From Micropruina sp. (GTDB taxonomy: Bacteria > Actinomycetota > Actinomycetes > Propionibacteriales > Propionibacteriaceae), in the NCBI GenBank assembly GCA_016711205.1, contig JADJTM010000001.1, positions 806,001 through 870,000 of the forward strand: DNA of 64,000 bases, written 5' to 3'. The notes below the pieces were generated by a model, which was not told the origin of the DNA, did no database searches, and saw only the letters and a program-made list of their open reading frames with translations. Positions 34,830 to 43,960 of this stretch are shown in pieces. Position 1 is the first letter of the stretch; each line of letters opens with the position of its first letter. A program made the position numbers and the translations under genes.

Positions 34830-34833
<4 letters not shown>
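33988..34833 (-). CDS. prmC: Peptide chain release factor N5-glutamine methyltransferase
   Basis: Methylates the Gln of the GGQ motif in release factors. The helical N-terminal domain is followed by a Rossmann methyltransferase: IPRPETEVM, the SAM loop VVELCAGSGAISLAIA, and the active-site IANPPYVP (Asn178-Tyr181). 281 residues from a GTG at 34833. It overlaps the prfA stop by 4 bp, so enzyme and substrate are translationally coupled. Confidence 0.95.
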
Positions 34834-35897
<1,064 letters not shown>

Positions 35898-35971
35898 CGG
35901 GCTCTCCTTTGCGCGTGCGTGGACGGTTCAGGGCGCCGCAGCGCGCTGCCCGGACCCGTAACCATGACGAA

Positions 35972-36000
35972 GCGCCGGGGCCCCGTTCGGGCCCCGGCGC
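35972..36000 (-). terminator. Hairpin after rpmE
   Basis: GCGCCGGGGCCC and GGGCCCCGGCGC form a perfect 12-bp stem around CGTTC, 9 bp past the rpmE stop. On the minus strand it is followed by TTCGTC rather than a long U-run. It may attenuate transcription from rpmE into prfA. Confidence 0.7.
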
Positions 36001-36009
36001 TCACGCGGG

Positions 36010-36231
36010 CTACTTCTTCTTGGCCGGCTGCTTGGCGTAGCGGCGCTCGAAGCGGGCCACGCGACCGCCGGTGTCGAGGATCTTCTGCTTGCCGGTGTAG
36101 AACGGGTGGCAGGCGGCGCAGACCTCGGCGTGAATGACGCCGTTCTTGGCGGTGCTGCGGGTGCTGAACGTGTTGCCGCAGGTGCAGGTCACCTCGGTCA
36201 CGTTGTAGTCGGGATGGATTCCCTGCTTCAT
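36010..36231 (-). CDS. rpmE: 50S ribosomal protein L31, zinc-binding form
   Basis: A 73-residue L31: MKQGIHPDYNVTEVTCTCGN, then STAKNGVIHAEVCAACHPFY and TGKQKILDTGGRVARFERRY with a Lys tail. Four Cys (16, 18, 38, 41) make the zinc site, so this is the zinc-replete form. AGAAGGAG lies 6 bases before the ATG at 36231. Confidence 0.97.
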   Translation of the reverse strand: MKQGIHPDYNVTEVTCTCGNTFSTRSTAKNGVIHAEVCAACHPFYTGKQKILDTGGRVARFERRYAKQPAKKK

Positions 36232-36434
36232 GGTGAACTCCTTCTGGTGCCGGGTCGCCCTGATGTGAGGGGGCTGGATGAACCCATGGCGTGAACCGGC
36301 GCCGACCGTCCATTCTGCCCGATCGGGCTGGACATCAGCAAAACGCCGGCGCGGGGTGGGTGATTCCCGCTGGGCGCCCCTCCGGTGCCCCCGGCCGATC
36401 CCCCCGGCACAAGGCCGCACTAGGCTGCTCGAGC

Positions 36435-38117
36435 ATGGGCCACGTGGAGTTGTCGGGGGTGAGCTACCACCTGCCCGACGGACGTCCGCTGCTGCGCGAC
36501 ATCTCGTTCAGGGTGGGTGACGGCGCGATCGTGGCCCTGGTGGGCGCCAACGGCTCCGGCAAGACCACCCTGCTCCGCGTCGTGGCGGGTGACCTGACGC
36601 CCACCGACGGCAGCGTGTCCCGCTCGGGTGGGCTCGGGGTGATGCGGCAGTTCATCGGCAGCATTCGCGACCACCGCACCGTCCGCGACGTGTTGTTCTC
36701 GCTGTCACCGCCCCGCATCCGCAACGCCGCCGACGCCGTCGACGCGCTCGAGTTGCGACTGTTGGACGACGACGCCGAGCCCGTCCAGTTGGCCTACGCG
36801 CATGCGCTCACCGAGTACGCCGACGCCGGCGGGTACGACCAGGAGGTGATCTTCGACGCCTGCTGCCACGCCGCGATCGGCATCGGCTACGACGCCGCCA
36901 AGTGGCGAGAGGTGAACACGTTGTCGGGGGGCGAGCAGAAGCGGCTGGCGCTGGAGTTGTTGCTGCGCGGTCCGGACGAGGTGCTGCTGCTCGACGAACC
37001 CGACAACTACCTGGACGTGCCGGGCAAGCGCTGGCTGGAGGACCAGCTGCGGGCCACCCGCAAGACCGTGCTGCTGGTCAGCCACGACCGCGAACTGCTG
37101 GCCCGGGCCGCCACCCGGATCGCGGCGGTCGAACTCGGCGCGGCGGGCAACACGCTGTGGGTGCACGGACGCGGGTTTCGCACCTTCGCCGCCGCCCGCG
37201 CGGAGCGGTTCGCGCGCTTCGAGGAGCTACGAAAGCGCTGGGACGAGGAGCATGCCAAGTTGCGCGAGCTGATGCTGATGTACAAGAACAAGGCAGCGTT
37301 CAACTCCGACATGGCCTCGCGCTACCAGGCGGCGCAGACCCGGCTGGCGAAGTTCGAGCAGGCGGGTCCGCCCGAGGCGGTGCCGCTGCGGCAACAGGTC
37401 TCGATGCGGCTGGCCGGCGGACGCACCGGACGCCGCGCCGTGGTCGTCGAACAGTTGGAGCTGACCGGGCTGATGAAGCCGTTCGACGTCGAGATCTGGT
37501 TCGGCGACCGGGTGGCGGTGCTGGGCTCGAACGGCTCGGGCAAGTCGCACTTTCTGCGCCTGCTGGCACGCGGCGGATCCTCGCCCGAGCCGGGCAACAC
37601 CAGCGTCGATCACGCGATGATCGAGCCGGTGCGGTTCAGCGGGGTGGCCCGGCTGGGGGCACGGGTGCGTCCAGGACTGTTCGCGCAGACCCACGCGCAC
37701 CCCGAGCTGGTCGGACGCACGCTGATCGAGATCCTGCACCGCGGCGACGACCATCGCGACGGCATGGGGCGTGAGGCCGCCGCCCGGGTGCTCGACCGCT
37801 ACGAGCTGGCCAAAGCGGCCGAGCAGCGCTACGAGAGCCTGTCGGGCGGTCAGCAGGCACGGCTGCAGATTCTGCTGCTGCAACTGGCCGGCGCCACGCT
37901 GTTGCTGCTGGACGAGCCGACCGACAACCTCGATCTGGAATCGAGCGAGGCGCTGGAGGCGGGCCTGGAGGCGTTCGAGGGCACCGTGATCGCGGTCACC
38001 CATGACCGCTGGTTCGCCCGCAGCTTCGACCGCTTTCTGGTCTTCGGCGCCGACGGCTCGGTGTACGAGTCGGACCAGCCGGTCTGGCACGAGGGACGGG
38101 TCGCGCGCGAGCGCTGA
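36435..38117 (+). CDS. ABC-F family ATPase
   Basis: A soluble protein of 560 residues with two ABC domains and no membrane domain. Domain 1 has VGANGSGKTTLLRVV, LSGGEQKRLALELLL and VLLLDEPDNYLDVPG. Domain 2 has LGSNGSGKSHFLRLLA, LSGGQQARLQILLLQLAGAT and LLLLDEPTDNLDL. The linker between them (about 255-320: RKRWDEEHAKLRELMLMYKN) is the charged helical pair that reaches the ribosome in ABC-F proteins. These act on stalled ribosomes or protect against ribosome-binding antibiotics; which applies is not decided here. The ATG at 36435 follows family homology. The stop codon is the first three bases of the 86-bp palindrome shared with the convergent HelD gene. Confidence 0.9.
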   Translation: MGHVELSGVSYHLPDGRPLLRDISFRVGDGAIVALVGANGSGKTTLLRVVAGDLTPTDGSVSRSGGLGVMRQFIGSIRDHRTVRDVLFSLSPPRIRNAADAVDALELRLLDDDAEPVQLAYAHALTEYADAGGYDQEVIFDACCHAAIGIGYDAAKWREVNTLSGGEQKRLALELLLRGPDEVLLLDEPDNYLDVPGKRWLEDQLRATRKTVLLVSHDRELLARAATRIAAVELGAAGNTLWVHGRGFRTFAAARAERFARFEELRKRWDEEHAKLRELMLMYKNKAAFNSDMASRYQAAQTRLAKFEQAGPPEAVPLRQQVSMRLAGGRTGRRAVVVEQLELTGLMKPFDVEIWFGDRVAVLGSNGSGKSHFLRLLARGGSSPEPGNTSVDHAMIEPVRFSGVARLGARVRPGLFAQTHAHPELVGRTLIEILHRGDDHRDGMGREAAARVLDRYELAKAAEQRYESLSGGQQARLQILLLQLAGATLLLLDEPTDNLDLESSEALEAGLEAFEGTVIAVTHDRWFARSFDRFLVFGADGSVYESDQPVWHEGRVARER

Positions 38118-38200
38118 GCAGAAACTGGGGACGGTTCCGCATTCCTGCTCACTGACACGTCAGTGAGCAGGAATCCGGAACCGTCCCCGATTTCTGCTCA
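38115..38200. terminator. 86-bp near-perfect palindrome spanning both stop codons
   Basis: The left arm starts TGAGCAGAAActGGGGACGG and the right arm ends CCGTCCCCgaTTTCTGCTCA. The arms continue through ATTCCTGCTCACTGAC / GTCAGTGAGCAGGAAT to a 2-nt centre, with only two 2-bp mismatched spots. The outermost TGA on each strand is the stop codon of the gene ending there (ABC-F on plus, HelD-like on minus). It should work as a bidirectional terminator, yet it also carries the GGGGACGGTTCC core of the repeats at 13254-13547. Confidence 0.85.
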
Positions 38201-40273
38201 GGTGCGGGCCGTGCTCAACTCCGGCGGCAGCGGGTCGGCATGAAGCACCTGGAGCCCGCTGACCGCTCGGGTCAGGCAGACGTAGAGCCGGCGCAGCCCG
38301 GTGATCCGATCCGGTTCGGCGGCGACGATCGCGGCTGGTTCGGCGAGCACCACCTGGTCGAACTCGAGGCCCTTGGCCAGCGTGGCCGGCACCACGTCCA
38401 GCCGGTGGTCGAAGGCGTCGTCCTGCGGCTGCGCACCGAGCACGCCGAAGTCGACGCGGGCATCGTCCAGGGCGTCGATCACCGCGCTCACGGACTCGTC
38501 GGCGACGATCACCCCCACGGTGCCCTCGTGCCGCAGCGCGGCGCGGGCGGCGGCGGGCAGCGCGCTCAGGTCGCCCTCGGTGATGCTGAAATCGCCGGCC
38601 GAGCGGCGCACCGAGTGCGGTGGGGTGAGACTCGGGGCGATGAACGGCAACAGCCGGGCCGCGTACTGGATCACCGAGTGGGGCACCCGGAATCCGGCGA
38701 CCAGTTCGGTCAACGAGCTGGTCGGCTGACCCAGGTGGGTCAGCGATTCGGCCCAACTGGTGGTGGCATACGGCGTGGTCGCCTGGGCCAGGTCGCCGAG
38801 CACGGTGAGCGAACCGGTGCTGGCCCGCCGGCCGACCGCGCGCAGGCCCATCGCGGAAAGGTCCTGCGCCTCGTCCACGATCACGTGCCCGAGGCTCGGT
38901 GTGCGTTTGAGCAGGTCGGTGGCCTCGTCGATCAGCACCAGGTCGGCCAGGGTGGGCTGCCAGGCCCCGACCGATCGGGCCGGGCGAGCCCGTTCGGTGC
39001 GGCCGTGGTAGAGGGCCAGCAGGCGCTGTTCGGCCTCGCTGAGTACTCCGTCGGACGACGCCGCCCGGAACGCCGCGTCGGTGAGCAGCCGGAACACCAG
39101 CCTGCCTGCGTCGAGCGCGGGCCAGTGGGCGTCGACGAACGCCTTGACCGGACGGGCCCGGGCCACCGCGTTCTGTACACGGTCATCGGGCGACTCCCCC
39201 GCCGCCTCCATGCGCAGCAGCACCTGATGGGCCAGCCGCTGCGCCAGCATCTCGCGACCGGCGAGGTAGCGGACGCCCCGCGCCCGCAACTCCTCGATCA
39301 CCGCACCGCACCGCGTCGCGGGGATGCGCCACTGGGCCGAGCCACGCGGAACCACCAGGGGTTCAGCCGGCTCGACGATGGACTGCCACACCGCGCGGCG
39401 CAGCACCTCGGCCAGCCGCGGGTCGCCCTTGAGCACCGCCACCTCGGACGGATCGGTGCCGGCCACCGCCCGTCCGGAGCTTCGGGTGACCAGGGACTGC
39501 AGCGTCTCCTGCCCCGCGTCGATCTCGCCCAGGGCGGGCAGCACGTCGCCGATGTAGGACAGGAACGACGCGTTCGGGCCCACCACCAGCACGCCGCTAC
39601 GGCTGAGCTGGTCGCGGTAGGCGTACAGCAGGTAGGCGGCGCGATGCAGGCCGACGGCGGTCTTGCCGGTGCCGGGCGCACCCTGCACGACCACCGATTC
39701 GCTCAGGGGTGCCCGGACGATCAGGTCCTGTTCGGGCTGGATGGTCGCGACGATGTCGCGCATCGGCCCGGTGCGCGGCCGTTCGATCTCGGCCTCGAGA
39801 ATCTCGGAGTGCCCGAACGCGTCGGCCTCGGAGGCGCCGGAGCCGACCAGCTGTTCGTCCTCGAAAGCCGTGATGGTGCCCTGCTGAAAGCCGTAGCGGC
39901 GCCGTAGTTGCACGCCCATCGGCTCGGTGCGGCTGGCCCGGTAGAACGGCAGCGAGACCGGTGCCCGCCAGTCGTACACCATCGGCTCGCTACCCATTTC
40001 ACGGGTGACGTGCAGGCGTCCGATCCAGCAGTCCTCGTTCTCGTCGGCACCGGCGGCGGTGCGGTAGTCGATGCGTCCGAAGAACAGGGGTGTGGACGGG
40101 TCGTCGCGCAGCGACATCATCCGCCGGTAGAGCGCCTGCTTCAGGTACTCCCCCGACAGCCGGTCGCCGGCCAGCGCCTCCAGCGAGGCGGTGTGCTCGC
40201 GCATGTCACGCAAGGCCGAGCGGGCGTCGTCGAGGTGCGTCCGGGCTTCGATCAGCGGGTCGGACGCGGGCAT
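38198..40273 (-). CDS. HelD-type UvrD/Rep-like helicase
   Basis: A 691-residue superfamily 1 NTPase. It has an N-terminal coiled coil (about 5-60), then YDWRAPVSLPFYRASRTEPM and GVQLRRRYGFQQG (the hallmark 'DWRAP' region of HelD), Walker A VVQGAPGTGKTAVGLHRAAY (198-205), VDEAQDLSAMGLRAVGRR, and C-terminal VVPATLAKGLEFDQVVLAEP then RRLYVCLTRAV. HelD/HelR proteins bind RNA polymerase, remove it from stalled complexes, and in some actinobacteria give rifampicin tolerance. Whether this copy does so is unknown. It converges on the ABC-F gene. Confidence 0.88.
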   Translation of the reverse strand: MPASDPLIEARTHLDDARSALRDMREHTASLEALAGDRLSGEYLKQALYRRMMSLRDDPSTPLFFGRIDYRTAAGADENEDCWIGRLHVTREMGSEPMVYDWRAPVSLPFYRASRTEPMGVQLRRRYGFQQGTITAFEDEQLVGSGASEADAFGHSEILEAEIERPRTGPMRDIVATIQPEQDLIVRAPLSESVVVQGAPGTGKTAVGLHRAAYLLYAYRDQLSRSGVLVVGPNASFLSYIGDVLPALGEIDAGQETLQSLVTRSSGRAVAGTDPSEVAVLKGDPRLAEVLRRAVWQSIVEPAEPLVVPRGSAQWRIPATRCGAVIEELRARGVRYLAGREMLAQRLAHQVLLRMEAAGESPDDRVQNAVARARPVKAFVDAHWPALDAGRLVFRLLTDAAFRAASSDGVLSEAEQRLLALYHGRTERARPARSVGAWQPTLADLVLIDEATDLLKRTPSLGHVIVDEAQDLSAMGLRAVGRRASTGSLTVLGDLAQATTPYATTSWAESLTHLGQPTSSLTELVAGFRVPHSVIQYAARLLPFIAPSLTPPHSVRRSAGDFSITEGDLSALPAAARAALRHEGTVGVIVADESVSAVIDALDDARVDFGVLGAQPQDDAFDHRLDVVPATLAKGLEFDQVVLAEPAAIVAAEPDRITGLRRLYVCLTRAVSGLQVLHADPLPPELSTART

Positions 40274-40349
40274 GACGACACCTCCACGGGTCTGGGCGAG
40301 CCGTCCACCCTATGCCTGCAGGTGCCCTGAGGGGTAGGCAACCTGCTAC

Positions 40350-40393
40350 GCACCGGTGCCCGCCGTCCACGATCGGACGACGGGCACCGGTGC
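40350..40393 (-). terminator. Rho gene terminator hairpin
   Basis: GCACCGGTGCCCG and CGGGCACCGGTGC pair over 13 bp. An inner GTCC/GGAC stem closes on ACGA. It starts 28 bp past the rho stop on the minus strand. No U-tract follows. The remaining sequence in 40274-40420 holds nothing else I recognise. Confidence 0.7.
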
Positions 40394-40420
40394 GCTCAGG
40401 CGCGGATCAGTTCAGCCGGA

Positions 40421-42271
40421 TCAGTTCTGTGACGGCGTGGTGCGGGTCACCTGCATCAGGAACTCGCGGTTCGACTCCGTCTTGCGCATGCGCGACAGCA
40501 GCGTCTCCAGGGCCGCCTGCGCCTCGAGGCTGGACAGCACCCGGCGCAGTTTCCAGATGATCTGCAGTTCTTCGCGGGTGAACAGCATCTCTTCGCGGCG
40601 GGTGCCCGAGGCGTCCACGTCGATGGCCGGGAAGATGCGCTTGTCGGCCAGGTCGCGGCGCAGCCGGAGCTCCATGTTGCCGGTGCCCTTGAACTCCTCG
40701 AAGATCACCTCGTCCATCTTCGAACCGGTCTCGATCAGGGCGGTGGCCAAAATGGTCAGCGACCCGCCGTCCTCGATGTTGCGCGCCGCGCCGAAGAACT
40801 TCTTCGGCGGGTACAGCGCGGCCGAGTCGACGCCACCGGACAGGATGCGTCCGGACGCCGGGGCGGCCAGGTTGTAGGCACGTCCGAGCCGGGTGATGCC
40901 GTCGAGCAGGATCACCACGTCACGGCCCAGCTCGACCAGGCGCTTCGCCCGCTCGATGGCCAGTTCGGCGATCGTGGTGTGGTCGTCGGCCGGCCGGTCG
41001 AAGGTGGACGCGATCACCTCGCCCTTGACGCTGCGCTGAAAGTCGGTGACCTCTTCGGGACGCTCGTCGACCAGCACCACCATCAGGTGCACCTCGGGGT
41101 TGTTGGTCGTGATCGCATTGGCGATCGCCTGCATGATCAGCGTCTTGCCGGCCTTGGGCGGCGACACGATCAGTCCACGCTGGCCCTTGCCGACCGGTGA
41201 GACCAGGTCGATGATGCGGCCGATCATGCCGACCGCCGAGGTTTCGAGTTTGAGCCGCTCGTCGGGGTACAGCGGGGTCAACTTGCCGAACTCGGCCCGG
41301 TCACGGGCCTTCTCGGGTGCGTCGGCGTTGATGGTGTCGATGCGCACCATCGGGTTGAACTTCTCTTTGCGCTCGCCCTCGCGCGGCTGCCGGATGGCGC
41401 CGGTGACGATGTCGCCCTTGCGCAGGCCGTACTTGCGCACCATCGACAGCGACACGTAGGCGTCGTTGTTGCCGGGCAGGTAGCCGGAGGTGCGCACGAA
41501 CGCGTAGTTGTCGAGCACGTCCAGGATGCCGCTGACGTTGAGCAGCACGTCGTCGTCGCTGACCACCGGCTCGGCCTCGAGCGCGGCCATCGAGCCCGAC
41601 TGGCCACGGTTGCTGTTGTTGTTGTTGCCCCGGCGGTTGTTGTTCTGCCGGTCGCGGTTGCGTCGCCGGCGCGAGCGTCGTCCGTTGCCGAAGTCGTCGT
41701 CGTCGCGCGATTGCTGCTGCTGGCGATCGTTGTTGTTGTTGGTCTGTGCCGGACGCGAGTCCACCGTGGGTTCGGACGTCTCGCTGCGGGTCTGCTCGGG
41801 TGCTTCGCTCGACGCGGCGGCACCCTCGCCGTCACCGCGGTTGCGCCGCCGGCGGCCGCGCTCACCCTGCAGGGCTTCGAGCCGGGCCGCCACGTCGTCC
41901 GCGTTCTCGCTGCTGGAGGTTGCCTGCGCAGCCGACTCGACCGGAGCGCTCGGCTCGGGGTTCGGGCGCTCGGTGGACGCCCGCTCGGTCTGCGCCTGCT
42001 CGACCGGTGCTTCGGCGTCGCCGGAGCGCTGCCTGGTGGCACGTTTGTGCTGCTGCTGTTCGGGCTGCCGGCTGGGCGCCGCGTCGGTGCGGGCCGCAGG
42101 CGAGCCGCCGGACTGGGCCGTGCGGATGGCGTCGATCAACTGACTCTTACGCATGGCGCCGGTGCCCTTGAGGCCGAGGGACGAGCCGAGCTGCTTCAGT
42201 TCGGGAAGCAGCATGCCGCTCAGTCCCTTGCCGCCACCCGAGGTGGCGGTGGCTTCGATGGTGTCGGTCAC
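40421..42271 (-). CDS. rho: Transcription termination factor Rho
   Basis: Hexameric RNA translocase that ends transcription. It has an N-terminal helix bundle (LPELKQLGSSLGLKGTGAMR), then a large disordered insert (about 60-235) rich in Asn, Gln and Arg (NNNNDRQQQQSRDDDD, RQNNNRRGNNNNSNRG). The cold-shock RNA-binding domain follows (GILDVLDNYAFVRTSGYLPG, DAYVSLSMVRKYGL), then the ATPase with Walker A PPKAGKTLI, VDERPEEVTDF, and DVVILLDGITRLGRAYN. 616 residues from GTG 42271, which has GAAAGGACCC upstream; an upstream in-frame ATG at 42325 is less likely. The insert is typical of high-GC actinobacterial Rho. Confidence 0.97.
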   Translation of the reverse strand: MTDTIEATATSGGGKGLSGMLLPELKQLGSSLGLKGTGAMRKSQLIDAIRTAQSGGSPAARTDAAPSRQPEQQQHKRATRQRSGDAEAPVEQAQTERASTERPNPEPSAPVESAAQATSSSENADDVAARLEALQGERGRRRRNRGDGEGAAASSEAPEQTRSETSEPTVDSRPAQTNNNNDRQQQQSRDDDDFGNGRRSRRRRNRDRQNNNRRGNNNNSNRGQSGSMAALEAEPVVSDDDVLLNVSGILDVLDNYAFVRTSGYLPGNNDAYVSLSMVRKYGLRKGDIVTGAIRQPREGERKEKFNPMVRIDTINADAPEKARDRAEFGKLTPLYPDERLKLETSAVGMIGRIIDLVSPVGKGQRGLIVSPPKAGKTLIMQAIANAITTNNPEVHLMVVLVDERPEEVTDFQRSVKGEVIASTFDRPADDHTTIAELAIERAKRLVELGRDVVILLDGITRLGRAYNLAAPASGRILSGGVDSAALYPPKKFFGAARNIEDGGSLTILATALIETGSKMDEVIFEEFKGTGNMELRLRRDLADKRIFPAIDVDASGTRREEMLFTREELQIIWKLRRVLSSLEAQAALETLLSRMRKTESNREFLMQVTRTTPSQN

Positions 42272-42469
42272 ATGGGTCCTTTCGGAACATCCGGACGCCT
42301 CGTTGAGCTGCGTGCGGACAAGCAATGGGAGGAGCGTGACTAGCTCCGGTACAGCTCTGGATACGTCTCATCCGGCACACGGCGGCGCAAGAATGAAAAG
42401 GAACCTTCGACGAGTGGAATCGTCCGCCCCGACCTGCTGGGGGCAGTGGCTGCATTGCAGCGCGATATC

Positions 42470-42478
42470 ACTGTAGCA
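42470..42478 (-). promoter_or_regulatory. Putative extended -10 promoter for rho
   Basis: On the minus strand TGCTACAGT (TGn plus TACAGT) lies about 200 nt before the rho GTG. The leader of 42272-42470 has no ORF of note and would fit the long, autoregulated leaders of rho genes. No clear -35 is seen. Confidence 0.35.
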
Positions 42479-42512
42479 CTGCGCACGCCAGATGCCTGAA
42501 CCGGTGCCGGCA

Positions 42513-42528
42513 CGCGGGTATTCCCGCG
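42513..42528. terminator. Short hairpin downstream of the GT87 gene
   Basis: CGCGGG-TATT-CCCGCG forms a perfect 6-bp stem about 40 bp past the GT87 stop. It is GC-rich with no U-tract, so a weak terminator at best. Confidence 0.35.
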
Positions 42529-42568
42529 CACGCGGCGGTACCGGGCCGGTGCGCGGGACCAGCCCGGA

Positions 42569-43789
42569 TCAGGATGGTGCCGGGCTCGCGTCCGCGCTGC
42601 GCAGCGACGCCTGTGCGCGGCGCCGGTCGCGTCCCCAGGACGAATACGCGGCGACGATGCTGGCCACCAGCAGGCCCACGCCGACGTAGACGCCGATGTT
42701 GTCCACCAGCATGTGCAGCGGAGGGTAGGTGAGCTCCACATTGTTGTCGCCCGGCAGCAGTTTGAAGGGGGCGAAGGCCGTCCAGATCGCATAGAGCAGG
42801 CCCGGAACGCGGATGTAGGAGGGCAGGCGCCGGTTGCGCAGCAGCACGATGCCGAACGGCACGATCCACACGTAGTGATGCGACCACGAGATCGGCGAGG
42901 CGAGCAAGCTGGTCAACCCGGCCAGGCACACCGCCAGCGGTACCTCGCCGGCCTTGTGCATCAACACCGCGGCGACGATGCCGATCACCGCGACGACGGC
43001 GGCCAGCACCAGGCCGCCGCGGCTGGCCTCGCCGAACATCCGGGTCCACACTCCGAGCACGGACTGATTGGTCTTGAACACGATGCCGGTGTTCAGCCCG
43101 GAGTCTCCGGACAGCAGCCGGCTCCAGTAGGTCACCGATGGCGACCAGAACACCAGGAAGCCGACGGCCGTGCAGGCCAGGAAGGTGAGAAAACTGACGA
43201 TGCCGGCGCGTCGTTTGCCGGCGAAGAAGTTGTACGCGGCGATCACGGCCGGCGTGAGCTTGACGGCCGTAGCGACGCCGGTGAGCCAGCCCTCCGGAAG
43301 TAGTCGCCGCTTGAAGACCACCGGCCCGGGCATCGAGTCGAGCACCGCTGCGGTGACCAGGAAGATCGCCACCTGGCCGAAGCCGAGGGTCTCGCGGACG
43401 GGTTCCACGAGCCAGATGATTCCCATTGCGGCCAGGCTGAGCTGCCAGCCCGCCAGGCCCAGCCGGTACAGCATCGCCATCAGGCATGCGACATTGAGGC
43501 CTAGCCAGGTGATCTGCGCGACCGCCAGCGGCATGACCGCGAAGGGTACGGCGAGCAGGGCCGGGAAAGGCGGGTAGATCCAGGGCAGCCAAGCCTCGAC
43601 GTTGTAGAAGTCCTGACCCCGCAACACCAGATCACCGGTGCGGCGGTAGACGTCCAGATCGATCATCGCCGGGGCCCAGGGCTCGAAGGTGCCGCCGGGA
43701 ATAGTGGTGGCGCCGGCGTACAGCGCCGCCAGCAGCGGAGCCAGGGCCAGCAACAGCACGTAGCCGATCCGGCCGCCGACGGTTTTCAC
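42569..43789 (-). CDS. GT87-type polyprenol-phosphate-dependent glycosyltransferase (DUF2029)
   Basis: A 406-residue polytopic protein with about ten helices. The first periplasmic loop holds MIDLDVYRRTGDLVLRGQDF then YPPFPALLAVPF, the GT-C acceptor/catalytic loop with Asp typical of GT87 mannosyltransferases such as PimE. ATAVKLTPAVIAAYNFFAGK and SPISWSHHYVWIVPFGIVL are further family blocks. Such enzymes add mannose from polyprenyl-phosphate-mannose to lipoglycans outside the membrane. The acceptor is unknown. It is a single-gene unit between rho and the 98-bp repeat. Confidence 0.82.
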   Translation of the reverse strand: MKTVGGRIGYVLLLALAPLLAALYAGATTIPGGTFEPWAPAMIDLDVYRRTGDLVLRGQDFYNVEAWLPWIYPPFPALLAVPFAVMPLAVAQITWLGLNVACLMAMLYRLGLAGWQLSLAAMGIIWLVEPVRETLGFGQVAIFLVTAAVLDSMPGPVVFKRRLLPEGWLTGVATAVKLTPAVIAAYNFFAGKRRAGIVSFLTFLACTAVGFLVFWSPSVTYWSRLLSGDSGLNTGIVFKTNQSVLGVWTRMFGEASRGGLVLAAVVAVIGIVAAVLMHKAGEVPLAVCLAGLTSLLASPISWSHHYVWIVPFGIVLLRNRRLPSYIRVPGLLYAIWTAFAPFKLLPGDNNVELTYPPLHMLVDNIGVYVGVGLLVASIVAAYSSWGRDRRRAQASLRSADASPAPS

Positions 43790-43862
43790 GCTGAGAAGTT
43801 AACCACCCGGGCCCCTCGTGCACCCGGGCAACGCGCTGCCGGGCTCGTGTGGGTCACTGCAG

Positions 43863-43960
43863 GATCCGCATGACCGGGTGCCGGCAAGAACGATGTGAGT
43901 CTGGGCACTGAACTCAGTGCCTCAACTCACACCGTCTTTCACGCCGTCCAGCCGCTCGGA
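43863..43960. repeat. 98-bp direct repeat, left copy (GH3 gene 3' end)
   Basis: About 90 of 98 bases match 51544-51641, in the same orientation, and similarity stops abruptly on the coding side. It contains the last 12 codons (SERLDGVKDGVS) and stop of the GH3 gene, then a hairpin GTGAGTTGAGGCACTGA/TCAGTGCCCAGACTCAC. With the other copy it brackets the whole sugar operon. Confidence 0.88.
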
